This document shows positions 22,901-31,130 of a stretch of 64,000 nt of DNA, one piece after another. The notes under the pieces are model-generated. The model saw only the letters and a program-made list of their open reading frames with translations, did no database searches and was not told where the DNA came from. Within the stretch, counting starts at the first letter, position 1; each line of letters begins with the position of its first letter. The DNA is taken from assembly GCA_907165135.1 (NCBI GenBank), contig OU015568.1, positions 11,974,501-12,038,500 of the forward strand. The letters are read 5' to 3'. The position numbers and the translations under genes are program-made. The DNA comes from Oikopleura dioica. Its lineage: Eukaryota > Chordata > Appendicularia > Copelata > Oikopleuridae.

Positions 22901-23596
22901 AGTGACGCTATTAATCGTGTCCACTAACTCGCGCACAGCGGACACGTGACGACAGGACTGGATAAAAGTCTTGCTCTGCGCTGCGTTTTCAGTTCCCTGG
23001 GCGCCGATAACTTTTACAAGCTTCTCCAGGACTTCAAAAAGCTCATCTCCAGCGCCGTCGATGAATATGTTGCTCGCAGATTCGACGTATAGCGCGTCAG
23101 TGTATCTTAGAATTTGGTCCTTTTTCGAATCGGACTTTACTGAGCCAAGAGTTTCAGAGAGAAAAGTCAAGCCAGCTAGAAGCTCAGAAACACTCGACAT
23201 TCCCTCTAAGTTCTTGACGAGTGCTCGACCTCTCGAGCCCAGTTCCAAAATTTCAGCTTCAAGAGCAGCACTGGTCGCACGACCGAGGGGAAGATAGGAG
23301 ACTTCTTCATTTTGTGTGAATGTCTGAAAGCTGAGAGACGTCGGGTTATCGCTCAAATTAACTCCTTGTGGTTTTGTGAAAACGATCGCCTTCGCGCCAG
23401 ATGGAAGAATATGTGTTGAATCAACCACTTGGACGGTGTCGCCAAGTTTTGTAACAATAAGTTGTTCCTTATTAAAATTATCGAAAAAGACAATAAACAG
23501 TCAATTTACCTGAGCTCCGTTAACGAACTCATCAAATTTCGAAGAATCACACTTTGAAGTGAAAAAGCTCTTTACAATCGTCTCTACCACGTTCAT
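4916..23596 (-). CDS. DYNC2H1: Cytoplasmic dynein 2 heavy chain, interrupted by an LTR element
   Basis: Motor heavy chain for retrograde intraflagellar transport. Exons are 23510-23596, 13942-23467, 13265-13624, 12130-13177 and, after the retrotransposon (5713-12129), 4916-5712. The tail is followed by AAA1 Walker A GPAGTGKT (near 19,100), AAA2 GPPSSGKS (near 18,240), AAA3 GNDGCGKS (near 17,360), AAA4 GPSGSGRR (near 16,410), the coiled-coil stalk (about 14,900-15,800) and the C-terminal domain. LQKLQASQRALSSFLEEKR, GFNVIGQM-type linker context and RRPDRF match the dynein-2 class. The N-terminus appears shorter than in human. Introns: 42 bp; a fold-back intron 13625-13941; and an 87-bp GA-AG intron 13178-13264. 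Frame breaks lie at about 21,634, 20,441-20,446, 20,107-20,113 and 16,890-16,930; the first three are in homopolymers. The LTR insertion removes the last ~265 codons from this allele. Removing it and one target copy restores an open frame. Confidence 0.93.
5713..5895 (+). repeat. 5' LTR (183 bp, lacks a 73-bp block)
   Basis: It begins TATTGGGATCTTAGATTCG and ends GGATCCCTTCA, the same as the 3' LTR. It lacks the 73 bp present at about 11,960-12,032 in the 3' LTR. The gap lies at CCGCCGTGT/CAAAG and is flanked by a GT in the long copy. The start could be one base later (ATTGGG), depending on whether the target duplication is 4 or 5 bp. Confidence 0.92.
5897..5907 (+). other. tRNA primer-binding site
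   Basis: TGGTATCAGAG begins one base after the 5' LTR. It has the form of the initiator-Met tRNA 3'-end complement used by many LTR retrotransposons. The rest of the leader (to 6411) has no convincing coding content. Confidence 0.75.
6412..9900 (+). CDS. Gag-protease-reverse transcriptase-RNase H polyprotein
   Basis: 1,162 codons. The N-terminal ~330 residues are gag-like: helical and charged, with a Lys-rich tract (KNKKKKNAKR) near residue 285 and no CCHC zinc knuckle that I can see. The aspartic protease has VDSGAESSC near residue 358 and LLGRDIL further on. The reverse transcriptase has KKSGEMRFCINYKNSLN, VDLRSGYWQCPV and the catalytic YIDDIVCF near residue 733. RNase H has LYTDASLYAAGGVL near 894 and HTDHRSL near 960, followed by the YIKGSENQFADFMSRRP linker typical of Ty3/gypsy. 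The ORF stops at 9900, before integrase. It is antisense to DYNC2H1. Confidence 0.93.
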   Translation: MAANKSLLETVTEIRSINDRVNYLEEQVRNDESLKPSLEPLITESRVKLEQLSTTLLTCELDQGKESTNATMREEAWVATTWSRHVQDLPKLDAACNTSFNTFLGRADIYHRAYVRDRPSREQPFIAAVYSHFDLNIERSLGTEFLNCQDWKSAKALLEKSFAAKSHYLLKLSEVFDVEYDHSKPFAHYTANVLQKMNEAKQATLNSYRQEKSADAGVDEIFDIFSTMMLYLNLRKEEPDVFNAILPSLSKVYDINELCRLAQSTRQNRVDSATVSQHFNRNKNKKKKNAKRASTDSKDGKDDKQPESKKINTTKNVEDFQPFDVHFYTVKKKRPGKAYFASATIITGSKSFDVSMEVDSGAESSCLSAAYVPDKFLQMLKPCPFKVTGFSPNIPAEQPRGILPCRLSFNGGPAFSLNLTIMPGSKYPSLLGRDILENAMTDSFTVDNKNRTLSFCYNEAFTQTETQVVKLDGVKRTKIKKYLTTRSAVKDSDRSRTQPPREVPKLDAPNKNAARCPIQLAKQKLGITLPADADPGQKKMVAELCLEFDDRFGCDGQKMGEFPFEIEIPTDGTSRNISQHPIPQAFHGQVSDHISELLETKIIEEIKDQKGFNSPVLPIPKKSGEMRFCINYKNSLNKCLSDKSDPYHLPSMEDTIANIGPGNKFFATVDLRSGYWQCPVKKSDRYKTSFQWGGKSYAFCRLPFGYRCSGNIFSRVVNTILDSSPTRKKMLSYIDDIVCFGKTFSCYYNTLRNLFIALRKFNAKLKGEKCSFLQSEAHFLGRIINEDGIKPDPAQVSALRQMKPPRSQKELASLIGSLNWIRGFLETKMGEAISSGCFSSRMKPINDVRNSANETNCFKWTKEADLALKEIQRRLSETPVISFPNFDESFHLYTDASLYAAGGVLLQEYGGRVHLVSAISHTFNKAERKWNTSEKEMFSIVWCCERLEKLLKGRFFQIHTDHRSLIFLHKKKFKNSKISRWQSRLEEFDFHIVYIKGSENQFADFMSRRPGEDDKSLGYDSEFPVGREYEIDKNSPVRVFVPFWNENQFPEKITLSEVKIHKVNVKAIAAPMEIPLVSANYNNILDYQREDSALSAIITFLESGKEPLDIKSLVKDSDHRQSSLLKMEKALFLDNTTGCLMCQFKSGARAVVPEAVKVTFSF
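9825..11564 (+). CDS. Integrase ORF, -1 frame relative to gag-pol
   Basis: The frame is open from about 9825 and overlaps the upstream ORF by 76 nt. The HHCC zinc site begins at HDLSGHLG and continues to CVPCLRRK. The catalytic DDE core is IDFACMP (near residue 95), HSDRGTHF (near 153) and FAERANRTIK (near 189). A Ser/Pro-rich C-terminal tail follows to residue 579. Because the zinc site starts only in this frame, it is normally made either by -1 frameshifting in the overlap or as one ORF broken here by a single-base indel. The first Met is not a credible initiator. There is no transmembrane or envelope segment. Confidence 0.9.
   Translation: MLDVSIQIWRAGGGTGSGKSHFLFLAHDLSGHLGEPRTLERLEDVWWPSFQDDVSNYVHSCVPCLRRKGSAGTRTKPPLGTLRRGKTAGESIQIDFACMPPAGGFKYYLVVADTFSRYTWCIPTRSDTAIRAAKALIYKVFLPMDFLPKHLHSDRGTHFCASVIDEMCKLNQIKHTISTAFHPQSNAFAERANRTIKNSLFCMVNSSSGRKTWADCVPHVMRALNSVKNKSTKISPREVWFGRKSTFTHSTGAEMTAETPQVFGLNVGALAKSAEAIVKTAMEAADRAMEHRLKNEPKPRPIPAGAVVYIKRENLTDAKSKKERWVGPLKAVSSNDWVVMVEDKKGQRDFIHREHVVHAAERNHDLRWIDYYEAEYVFPHLTEIVKSKVPQKSPVPTSKPMEKSGSKSHGGRKSSQVASTPMVAMEKPPRSSLSPILESRRRLDMENLGDTTATSILDSSVAPAEPSDRWYSGGTLYETAEDMSADATVISEVAAPDNSHMSVDKQNSTVVEGSATENSKKRTRPKSSPDRQYSAGADPNATLTEVGAAHLPKHTKRAHRETRPVEPLNIGTNSGQSYD
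11565..11873 (+). other. Retrotransposon 3' untranslated region with purine tract
   Basis: No ORF of note. It ends in CATGGGGGG directly before the 3' LTR, a plausible plus-strand primer (polypurine tract) though short. A local hairpin (CCCAAAAAAGGGTTTTTT) lies near 11,740. Confidence 0.6.
11874..12129 (+). repeat. 3' LTR (256 bp)
   Basis: Apart from the extra 73 bp it matches the 5' LTR base for base by eye. The extra block contains the near-palindrome AATTCACGCAGTTCGTGAATT-like arms (AATTCACG / CGTGAATT) around 11,980-12,000. CTAGT follows directly, matching CTAG(T) before the 5' LTR. Confidence 0.93.
13178..13264 (-). other. GA-AG intron of DYNC2H1
   Basis: The donor is TCGAAGG then GAAGGTTCTG, and the acceptor is GAAAATAG before ACACCTC. 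Using GA-AG the protein reads NFSKDTSLKVEQ, which aligns with the dynein-2 segment before RPDR. The nearby GT (AAGGTTCTG) gives the wrong phase. Confidence 0.75.
13625..13941 (-). repeat. Fold-back element forming an entire intron of DYNC2H1
   Basis: The intron runs from GTGGGTTTC to CACCTAAG. Its two ends are inverted copies (GGTGGGTTTCAAAATTACCG, and the same at the other end), and the whole 13628-13943 folds on itself with arms of about 150 bp, diverging toward the centre. AAG occurs on each side of the element, consistent with a 3-bp target duplication whose second copy supplies the 3' splice site. Precise removal restores the dynein reading frame (FFQI-QDIQSLDVM). This is the structure expected of an introner, a transposon inserted together with ready-made splice sites. 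Confidence 0.82.
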
Positions 23597-23797
23597 AATG
23601 ATCTCATATTTTTTTTGTATTTCTTAAAGATAAATTGATGCTCACAACATAATCTAGAATGATCTCAACTTTTTGCTCTATTTGCAAATTTTCATTTTGA
23701 AATTGAGATCAAGGAAGAGTAGTTATTAGGAATAAATAACATTTATTCATTAGCAAGTAGAAAAGAAAAAATACAGAAGGATAAAATAGTAACTTGC

Positions 23798-25294
23798 CTA
23801 ATTTGAATTTGAATGAATTTCGCACCACCTAGAGTCATGCTCACAATATTTCTTTATAAAATTTAATTGGAACTTATCAAGAGCCGTGGTCTGCAAAAGC
23901 AGCTCGCGTTGAGCACTGGGCGAGACGAGCTCGAAATTTCCGCGGTACAGCATTTCGGACGTTAATTGATTGACAGTATTGATTTGAGAAGGCGTTAGGC
24001 AATTTAGACAGAAAGGGTTTTTGTGGCAGTCGAGATTTGAGTCATTGTGACAGAAGGAAACCTCCCATGTCGCTGGGAGAAAAGTTGACGTCAGGCCGAC
24101 GAGTTGAAACATGTTTTGCAGTACCGATTCGTATATTGGGGCGTTCGGAGGATGCGCTTAATTTTTCATTATTGAAAGGCAAAGAATTACTTAGAACTTA
24201 CATTGGCTTGATAAATTTGGCGACATGTTAACCTCAAGAAGAAAGATGTTTGAATCTTCGTCGATCACAAAGTCCATTCGGAACATTTCGAACATCTGCC
24301 CCTCCTTCACCTGATAGTTCTTATAAACATTGAGAATTTTCTCCCTTTGGAGCTCCCAGACTTGCGCTACTGCTTCTTTGAACTTATTTTGAAACTCATC
24401 GATATTCTTTCCAGAGGCCTTCATGTGGCGCAAGAGAGCTTGCTTCATCGACGAACCGTTCTCCATGTAGGCGTTGAGAGTTGGAATGTCCCAGATGGTT
24501 GTGTAATCGTCGCCCACAACATAGCTATCGACATTGTTCGGGTCAAAAGGCTCGTATTCATCCTTGCAAAAGCGAATGAGCCACTCAGACTGGAGCATGT
24601 AAACTCGAAGTGGGTCAATTGAAGTGACAACAGTGTAAATTCCAATATCGAACTTTTTCTTGTCAATAATCATCGGTGGCTCGACCAGTCGCTGAACGAA
24701 CTGCTCCTTCGTTGATCGCAGTTTTAAGAAGTCTTTTGCTTCGACGATCTTTATATTGCGATGCTTGCCACTTTTAACGACCCAATGTCCTTCAGGATTA
24801 GCTTTGGCGTATTCGTTGAACTTGTTGAATTGAGAGGGTAGCTCAAAAGCAGTCGGCATGTATTTATAATTGGTAAGTTTGGAGAGGGCCTGCTTGCTGG
24901 AGACCCAACCAGTTCCAGGGATTTTGTTGACTCTGAGGCCGGCCGGAAGGGTTTTGAGAAAGTTGCCGTAGTATTTTCTTGGAGGTTCACCAAAGGGATA
25001 CAGATGGCTCCATAAGACGGACCAGGAGTCAGGATCGTAGCTTCTTGAGAATCCTGCCCGCTCGAAAACCTAGAAAATAAGCCTTATCAACATTCATTAT
25101 TCCTCATTCCATACCTTGATAACATGGCTTAAATATCCAGCATCAACATGATCTCCCGACAAATAATACGTCTTTGAACACTCTTTTGGGTTTAATTTCT
25201 GAACTGCACTCAAAATCTCCACTTGGGAGGTAAAAAACAACACCACGAAAAGAAGCGCCCCAGCAGCGGCGACATATCTGGTTCGGAGTCTCAT
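23798..25294 (-). CDS. Membrane-anchored tubulin-tyrosine-ligase family protein
   Basis: Three exons (25115-25294, 24202-25069, 23798-24156; introns 45 bp each) give 468 residues. An N-terminal signal-anchor (VAAAGALLFVVLFFTSQVE, residues 8-26) precedes a TTL/ATP-grasp domain: WVVKSGKHRNIKI, FVQRLVEPPMIIDKKKFDIG and IFLLEVNMSPNLSS, the last carrying the metal-binding Glu and Asn. TTL-family enzymes ligate amino acids, usually Glu, to tubulin C-terminal tails. A luminal or secreted orientation is odd for a tubulin enzyme and resembles the TTLL-15-like group, so the substrate is uncertain. A Cys-rich tail (NLDCHKNPFCLNCLT) follows the domain. It lies 201 bp upstream of DYNC2H1 in the same direction. 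Confidence 0.82.
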
Positions 25295-25561
25295 TTTGTT
25301 TTGTGAAAATTCAAACGCATTTTTTGGAGCGGCGCTGAACTTTCGATGATCTAGCGCTCTTAAAACACAAAAGGTTATTTGGATTGACTCGGTAGTTTAT
25401 TTTTGCTTTTTCATGAAGAGTTTTTTGATGAACAAAGGAGGAGTTAAGAGGGAGAGCCAGTTTTAGCTGGCTCAACTTGAGTTTAAGAACAGGCTAATTG
25501 CAAATGACAAGACTACAGTCTTATTACTGAATAAATATTGTACACCCGGGGCATCGATCGT

Positions 25562-26247
25562 TTACTCAGCCTTGCTGTAAGCAGCCATGCCGAGGGTGAG
25601 GACAACAGCGAGGCCGATGGCGGCGTAACCGGTCTAAAACTGGTTAATAACCACACCTTTTTGAAATACTTACCTGGTAGAGGACGCCGACATTCCTGAT
25701 GCCAACGGCGAAGATGTCCCAGGACCAATGTCGGAAGCCGAGGAGGATGTGGAACCAAAGTGGGAAGAGGAGGCCCATCTTGAGGGCGAAGATGCCGAAA
25801 CCGTTTCCATTAGCTCGGGCCTCAGCGCTGAAATAAGAGTTGAAGGAAAGCTTGGGATCGCAGAACTTTACCCGAAGGTGGCGATGTCAGATGCGAGCGA
25901 GCCAGAGCTAAAGATGTCCAAAATTGGAAGAAGAAGGAAAGCACCAACGAGGGCAAAGGCAAAGATTCGGTTGAGGGCCGACATGGTCATTGGAATCGAC
26001 CAGCTGTAGATCGTGAGATGAGGGGACATGGGTCGACCTGAGAAAGTTTCAACAATTCTTTCGGAAGAGACTTACCGAGTTTCTTGTTGGTAGCGAGCCA
26101 GTCGTCAACCTGAGCCTGGGCAGACTTGATGTCATTTTGGGGCTTGGCGACGTTGTACTGGATCTTGCTGGTGAGCTGAGAGCTTGAGCTCAAGAATCGG
26201 GTGTTGACAGATCGAGTGCAAAGCCTGGCCAACATTCTTAAAATCAT
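25562..26247 (-). CDS. SDHC: Succinate dehydrogenase cytochrome b560 subunit
   Basis: Membrane-anchor subunit of mitochondrial complex II, which helps bind haem b and ubiquinone. Four exons (26076-26247, 25872-26037, 25674-25827, 25562-25633; introns 38-44 bp) give 187 residues. The N-terminus is an Arg/Ser-rich mitochondrial presequence (MILRMLARLCTRSVNTRFLS). The family signature RPMSPHLTIYSW begins exon 2. Three hydrophobic segments follow, with the conserved His/Arg/Trp/Asp cluster FRHWSWD in the second half. TTTTCAG lies 13 bp upstream of the ATG, and the DNAJC17-like gene ends only 75 bp further up, so they may share a polycistronic transcript resolved by spliced-leader addition. Confidence 0.93.
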
Positions 26248-26322
26248 GATCTTTACTGACTGAAAAGTTTTATCCTTTAGTTATAAAAATACAATACAGA
26301 ATAGTAAACGAATATACATGTG

Positions 26323-28632
26323 CTACCACTTTTGACTGAATAATAGCTTTGTATCAGATTTATCAAGCGTTTTATTATCATCATAGCCGGCGAGATTTTC
26401 AAGATGGACACGTTTTTTCTCTTGCTTCAGTTTTTCTTCTGCTCGTGCTCGAGCCATGGCCAGGGCTTTTTTACGCTTAAGTTGCTCGATTAGAAGCTCT
26501 CTGGAGGATTTCGTCAGATCAACAACTTCATCTTCAGAATCCTCATCATCGTCTTCTTCATCGTCGTCTTTGGAGGAGCTTTCGCTAGAAATCTCGTGTA
26601 CCATCGCAGCTATTTTTGCGGCTTTCTCTTTTATCGCTTTTTCGCGAGCTTTTTTCTCCTTGAGCCGTTTAAGTTCTTCAGCGAAATCTTCACGGACTTC
26701 CGTTCTTGAAGATTTAGAGGTCTCCTTTTCCGATGATTTTCTCAACTGGTCCTCAAAAAGTTGCGCGTTTCTCGCCTTTTTCTCTTCTTCAGCCTCTTTT
26801 GCAAGTTTTTCCGCTCGCTCACGATCTTCTTTTTCTTTCGCTTTTTTCTCTTTCAGTCGTTTTAGTTCTGCTTCAAATTTTGGATCGATTGCATTTGATG
26901 ATTTTTTATGCGTGGATGATTTTTTAGATGACGAAGGTTCATAAATTAGCGTGTCAAAGAGTTTTTCATTTTGTGCGCGTTTATCAATTGGGCTAGCTGG
27001 GCGTTTTCGGGCGGAAGTTCTCTCCGGCGATGGAGGATAAGTTGGAATAGGTTTTTTCTTCTTTCCGAAGGCATTATTTTGCGCTTTGAGCATTTCTTCT
27101 CGAAAAATGTCTTCGTGGCTTTTTGTCGGCGTGTAAGTTGTATTTTGAGGAGGCTGAGGAGTATTTCCAGCTTCTTTTTGCGCTCTTTTGGCTTTGAGTT
27201 GTTCGCGGAATTTCCTCTTGATCTCTTCATTTGATTGTTGAGCGCTGCTCATGGCAGGTTTCGATGGCGCGGGGTTTGGTGCTTGAGCTTCCCAGGTTTT
27301 ACCAGCAGGGAACTTCGGTTGGTATGTTTCTTGTGGACGCTCTTTTGGCTTCTTGGCCTCCTTCTTTTTAGCACTCTGAGCGCGGAACATCCGGACGAGG
27401 TCTTCATCGTCCTCCGCAAAGTCCCCCTTTGAAGATGTTTTTGGGCCATCATCATCTTTCAAAAAAATATTTACCAATAGAGAGAAGGTAAACTCACCGA
27501 TTTCAATAGTTTCATCGGCATGAGGTGACTTTGAGCGTGGCTGTGGACCAAAATTAGGTCCCCTCGGTTCATCGTCATCGATAACGATTGGATTCTTGGT
27601 CGTACCGAAAGAAGTTCCCATGTCATTGATGATGATAACCTCCTAAAGATGTTTAAAGTTTAAACCCAATTGCGAGAAGATTTTAGCTTACATCGTCAAC
27701 AAATGATGGTTTCTTCCCAACGCCAAATCCGATATCCGGCTCGGGCTCCAGATTTGGATCGAACTTTGGCTGATTTTTCTTCTTTCTTTCGTCGCCCTAG
27801 AAAAAAAAGTAAAGCCTTACTTAATAGAGCATTCTCACGTCATAGTAAGAGCTAGGCGGAGCAAACTCAGTTTGAGGCCGCTTTGTGATCCACTGAACGC
27901 GAATCGGCATCGGCTTGAACTGCTTGCAACGCTTTTCAGCAACCAACGCCGTCTTGGAATCTTGAAACTCGGCAATAAAAACGCCTGGTGGCGCATTTGG
28001 CGGAGCCTGAATGTTCAGCGCCCACAGAAGACTCCGCAAGTTTCCGATGCTCATTTTAAAGCTTGGGTCCACCATGAGTTTCAACTTTGCCATTGTTCGT
28101 TGATATTTCGCCCGTTGATCGCCCTTCCAGTCGTTTAGGAGATCTTCGCGGTACTTTTGGGCTCGCTTTTTCCTGGAGACATCTTGGGCAGTTTGACGGG
28201 CGGCGAATTTGTTTTTAATCCATTGAGTGTAGTAAGCTTCGCCTCGATTTAGAGCGTCCCATTCTTCCTCGTCTGCACGAGCTTGGTTCACTCCTTTAGG
28301 ACCCGCCATATGATTGTACTACATAAGAAAGCTTAAGTGGAAGAGATAGAGAGATCTTCAAGTACCTGTGCCGAAAAAGCAGCATATCTTTGCCTGTCCC
28401 TCTCCGCTTGAACACGCTGATTATCGTATTCTGTCCTCTTCCCTTGGTCCTTCAGAAAGTCAAACGCTTCCTTGAGTTTGATAAAGTTCTCCTTCGCCTT
28501 TGGATCATTCGGATTTTTATCTGGATGCTTCTCCTTTGCAAGTTTTCTGTAAGCCTTGACGATATCTTTTTCCGTCGCTGCCTGGGTCACCCCAAGAGCT
28601 GCGTAGTAGTCTGGCTGCGATTTCGAATTCAT
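26323..28632 (-). CDS. DNAJC17: DNAJC17-like J-domain/RRM protein with long charged extension
   Basis: Five exons (28366-28632, 27839-28318, 27692-27796, 27498-27642, 26323-27455; introns 42-49 bp) give 709 residues. The J domain at residues 5-70 has the HPD motif (KEKHPDKNPNDP). An RRM-like fold follows near residues 180-240 (LRSLLWALNIQAPP, GVFIAEFQDSKTALVAEKRC). This order is that of DNAJC17, a spliceosome-associated J protein of about 300 residues. Here ~460 extra residues follow: acidic SUMO-interaction-like strings (NPIVIDDDEP, EVIIIND) and long Lys/Glu coiled coils. All junctions are in phase, so a fusion is more likely than two genes, but cDNA must confirm. The start is the ATG after TTTCTTTTCTCAG. 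Confidence 0.78.
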
Positions 28633-28863
28633 CTGAGAAAAGAAATAGATTTTGATAGAGTTTTTGAGGCACAAATTGAATACAGTATCAAAGACAGAAA
28701 AAATGGAGTAAACTGAAACTGAAGAAGATAAACGCTGCGGAAGAGACATTTTAGATAAGTTTTTTTCGCGACTTCGTTGATTAGAACAAATTATTCATCA
28801 TAATTTTCGTATTGAACAAAAATACTCTTCCTTGATTTCAAGGATCTTTGAGGGTTATTTCTT

Positions 28864-29564
28864 TTAGGCTGATCGAATGAGAAGAATGGTCATCATGCCG
28901 AGCACATAGGCGGCTATCAGTCGCTGAGCTTCGGTGAATTCTGGCAGATAATTTGACTGTGAAAGGACAGCGATACAAATCGACACTAAAAATAAGCTAC
29001 CAGGGATGCTCTACGGAAAAAATTTTGTACCGAAAAACATGTAGTAAAAATGGTTTTGGTCGGTTTTCACTTGAACTGCGGGTGTTTCTGAAACCCGCGG
29101 CACAGGGCGCGGCTCTGGCGGCTTATCGTCGTCCAATATTAAATTCACGTTTTTCGCGTTTCGTCTGCTTTTATCTGTCATCGAGTAAAACTCAACCCTA
29201 GTACAGTTTCAGAAGAAAACAAAAAAGGATTCCTACCTGAGCTTTTCTTCCGAAGAAAGTGTCAATTTCCTGGCTCTGACTGCGATGTCGATTCGTTTGT
29301 TCGGCTCAATTTCACCTTTTGAAGGCGAAATTTGAAAGCCATCTTTCGATGTACAAAGCATCTTCGGGAAGTTGTTTCATTGGGAACTGGAAATGAAACT
29401 GTACCTTGTATTTAACCGGCTCATCGTTTGCATTGAAGAGGGTCAGGATCTGTTTTGATTCTGAAGGCGAAAAGCGCAAGGCAGGTGGCAGTACTGCGAC
29501 TGTAAAAATTCATGAAAAAATGAGGAGAATTCTCATTTTCGTTTTCTCTACCTGATAGATTCAT
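28864..29564 (-). CDS. MSP-domain membrane protein, MOSPD1/MOSPD3-like
   Basis: Five exons (29552-29564, 29405-29499, 29237-29361, 29031-29197, 28864-28985; introns 39-52 bp) give 173 residues. The first exon encodes only four residues plus one base. A short major-sperm-protein domain (VLPPALRFSPSESKQILTLF, YKMLCTSKDGFQISPSKG) is followed by a polar linker and two C-terminal hydrophobic segments; the ending AQRLIAAYVLGMMTILLIR matches the MOSPD1/3 tail. These ER proteins bind FFAT-like motifs at membrane contact sites. The start follows TTTTTTAG, a likely spliced-leader acceptor. The gene lies in the same-strand run with DNAJC17-like and SDHC. Confidence 0.82.
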
Positions 29565-29754
29565 TCTAAAAAATTGGAAAAATTAAAGATACTTTTTTAT
29601 AAAAAAATATATTTTAACAAAAATTTGAAAATAGACTTTGTGTCAAATAGTCAAAAAGACAAAGGGAGATACAAAAACAGGTAGAGAGTAATAAATATAT
29701 AAAAATAGAGAGAGAAGATCTTTGGATCACAAGATGGCTCTTTTTCCGACGGGA

Positions 29755-30134
29755 CTAAATACCCATCGTCGCGTAGCGCTTCCTGCGCTCTTCTTTGTAA
29801 ATTTCAATTCGGCGGGCTTCTTGTTCGGGATCGTCGAGTTTTCCGATCCAGCGGATGGTTTTTGGGTCTGCGATTATCTTCAAAGAAAAATGAATAAGAC
29901 AATAAATAAGTGCAAGATTTTCTTGAAGAAAAATCTCTTGCATAATGATTTTCGTTAAAGATTATGCTTTACCTTTTCTTTATTATCTTTTGGAAGCTCT
30001 GGCGAAGTAGAATTCGTTGTATCTGTATCTAAATTCTTCTTTTCATCCTTTTTCGATTTCTTCTTCACTCTTTTCTTGAGCTTTTTCAACCTTCGACCGC
30101 TCGAACTCGGCACCGCTGGCAAAACTGCAGGCAT
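29755..30134 (-). CDS. Small basic protein with LIAT1-like C-terminal domain
   Basis: Two exons (29973-30134 and 29755-29877, joined across a 95-bp intron) give 94 residues. The N-terminal half is very Lys-rich (RRLKKLKKRVKKKSKKDEKK). The C-terminal part, with IRWIGKLDDPEQEARRIEIY and RRKRYATMGI, resembles the conserved domain of LIAT1, a ligand of the arginyltransferase ATE1. I judge the resemblance by eye and cannot confirm it. One of the 281-bp TA-flanked elements starts 142 bp upstream of the ATG, in the likely promoter. Confidence 0.5.
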
Positions 30135-30275
30135 TCTTCTTTCTCTCTAGATCTTCTTGTTCTTCGGAATAAGCTCTTTTTTATCCTTTTGAGAACTTTC
30201 CCTCAATTTTTCCTTCAGCTCCAGCGGCGCGGCGGGGAGGCTCGCTGATTGGCCCGATTCGAGGCTCTTTCAGTA

Positions 30276-30556
30276 CCATGAAGTTTTACTCTTTTGGGAG
30301 AAAGCCTCTGGCCCCCTTCCCCGTATCCCGCGCAAATCAGTGTCGGGGAAGTCTAGAAAATTTCTTTAACGCTTCCTTGGCGGTTTAAAAGAATCTCGAG
30401 ATTCTGAAGAACAGAATCTGGAAAGTCCGAGCCAATAACAATGGTTTGCGCGGCTTCTCCCCCAAATTAGGCGCGCCCAGAATGAGCTACTGAAAAAGTC
30501 AGTGCATTTTTCAGTAGCTCAGATTCTCGATCTCCCTTTAGAGCTCAACTCCATGG
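30276..30556 (+). mobile_element. 281-bp TA-flanked structured element, copy 1
   Basis: It begins CCATGAAGTTTTACTC and ends GAGCTCAACTCCATGG, so the termini are imperfect inverted repeats (CCATGRAGTT), with TA on both sides. Internal hairpins include GAGCTACTGAAAAA paired with TTTTTCAGTAGCTC and the palindrome AGAATCTCGAGATTCT. By eye it matches copies at 40866 and 58549 along its whole length. It has no ORF. This is the profile of a non-autonomous DNA transposon (MITE). Confidence 0.88.
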
Positions 30557-30558
30557 TA

Positions 30559-31130
30559 TTTCTTCAACGCGAAGACCATAATGATTTTGACAAGAAGGTT
30601 CTGGAAATTCTAGCGCCGAGAAATTAGCCATAAATGTGTCCTTTTCCCCTGACTCATGTGTGAAAATGTTTTAAAATTTTTTTCCTCGGTGACTTTGTTT
30701 TGATAAAATATTCTCTCAAACAATGTTTTCATTATAAAATGTTCAAACAATTGTTACTTCTGTTATTGCAGGCTTGTCATTATGGGAATTCAGACAATAC
30801 TCTAATAACTTATTACTAATATTATTACTAAGTAATAAGAATTGAATATTTAAATTACATAAATCTGTATGTTAAAATAATTAAACATGTTTATTAAATG
30901 TTCCAAAAATTTCTTCAATGAATTCTTTGATGTTCATTAATGCGTTCCTCAGAAGTAGAAAGTATGAAAAATGTTTGATTGGTCGATTTTGAATTATAGA
31001 TTTTTTGGGCACGCGCCGCGCCGCCGCACACCAAAATGAGCCACCACTTTTGCCAACTGTGAACCTTTCTATTTCCCAAAGAATCAACATTTGAGAAGAA
31101 GAAGAGAAAGAAAAATCAAATCAGAAACAA
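30559..31130. other. Intergenic, divergent promoter region
   Basis: It separates the minus-strand LIAT1-like gene from plus-strand ATP11. It is AT-rich, with a TAATAACTTATTACTAATATT tract near 30,800-30,835. No coding exon is seen. Confidence 0.6.

Noticed and set aside
26456-26944. Plus-strand Ser/Phe-rich ORF
   Set aside because: Mirror of the Lys/Glu-rich DNAJC17-like extension on the minus strand.
30276-30556. Treating the 281-bp repeat as a SINE
   Set aside because: No A/B box, no A-rich tail, and TA flanks with inverted ends fit a DNA element better.
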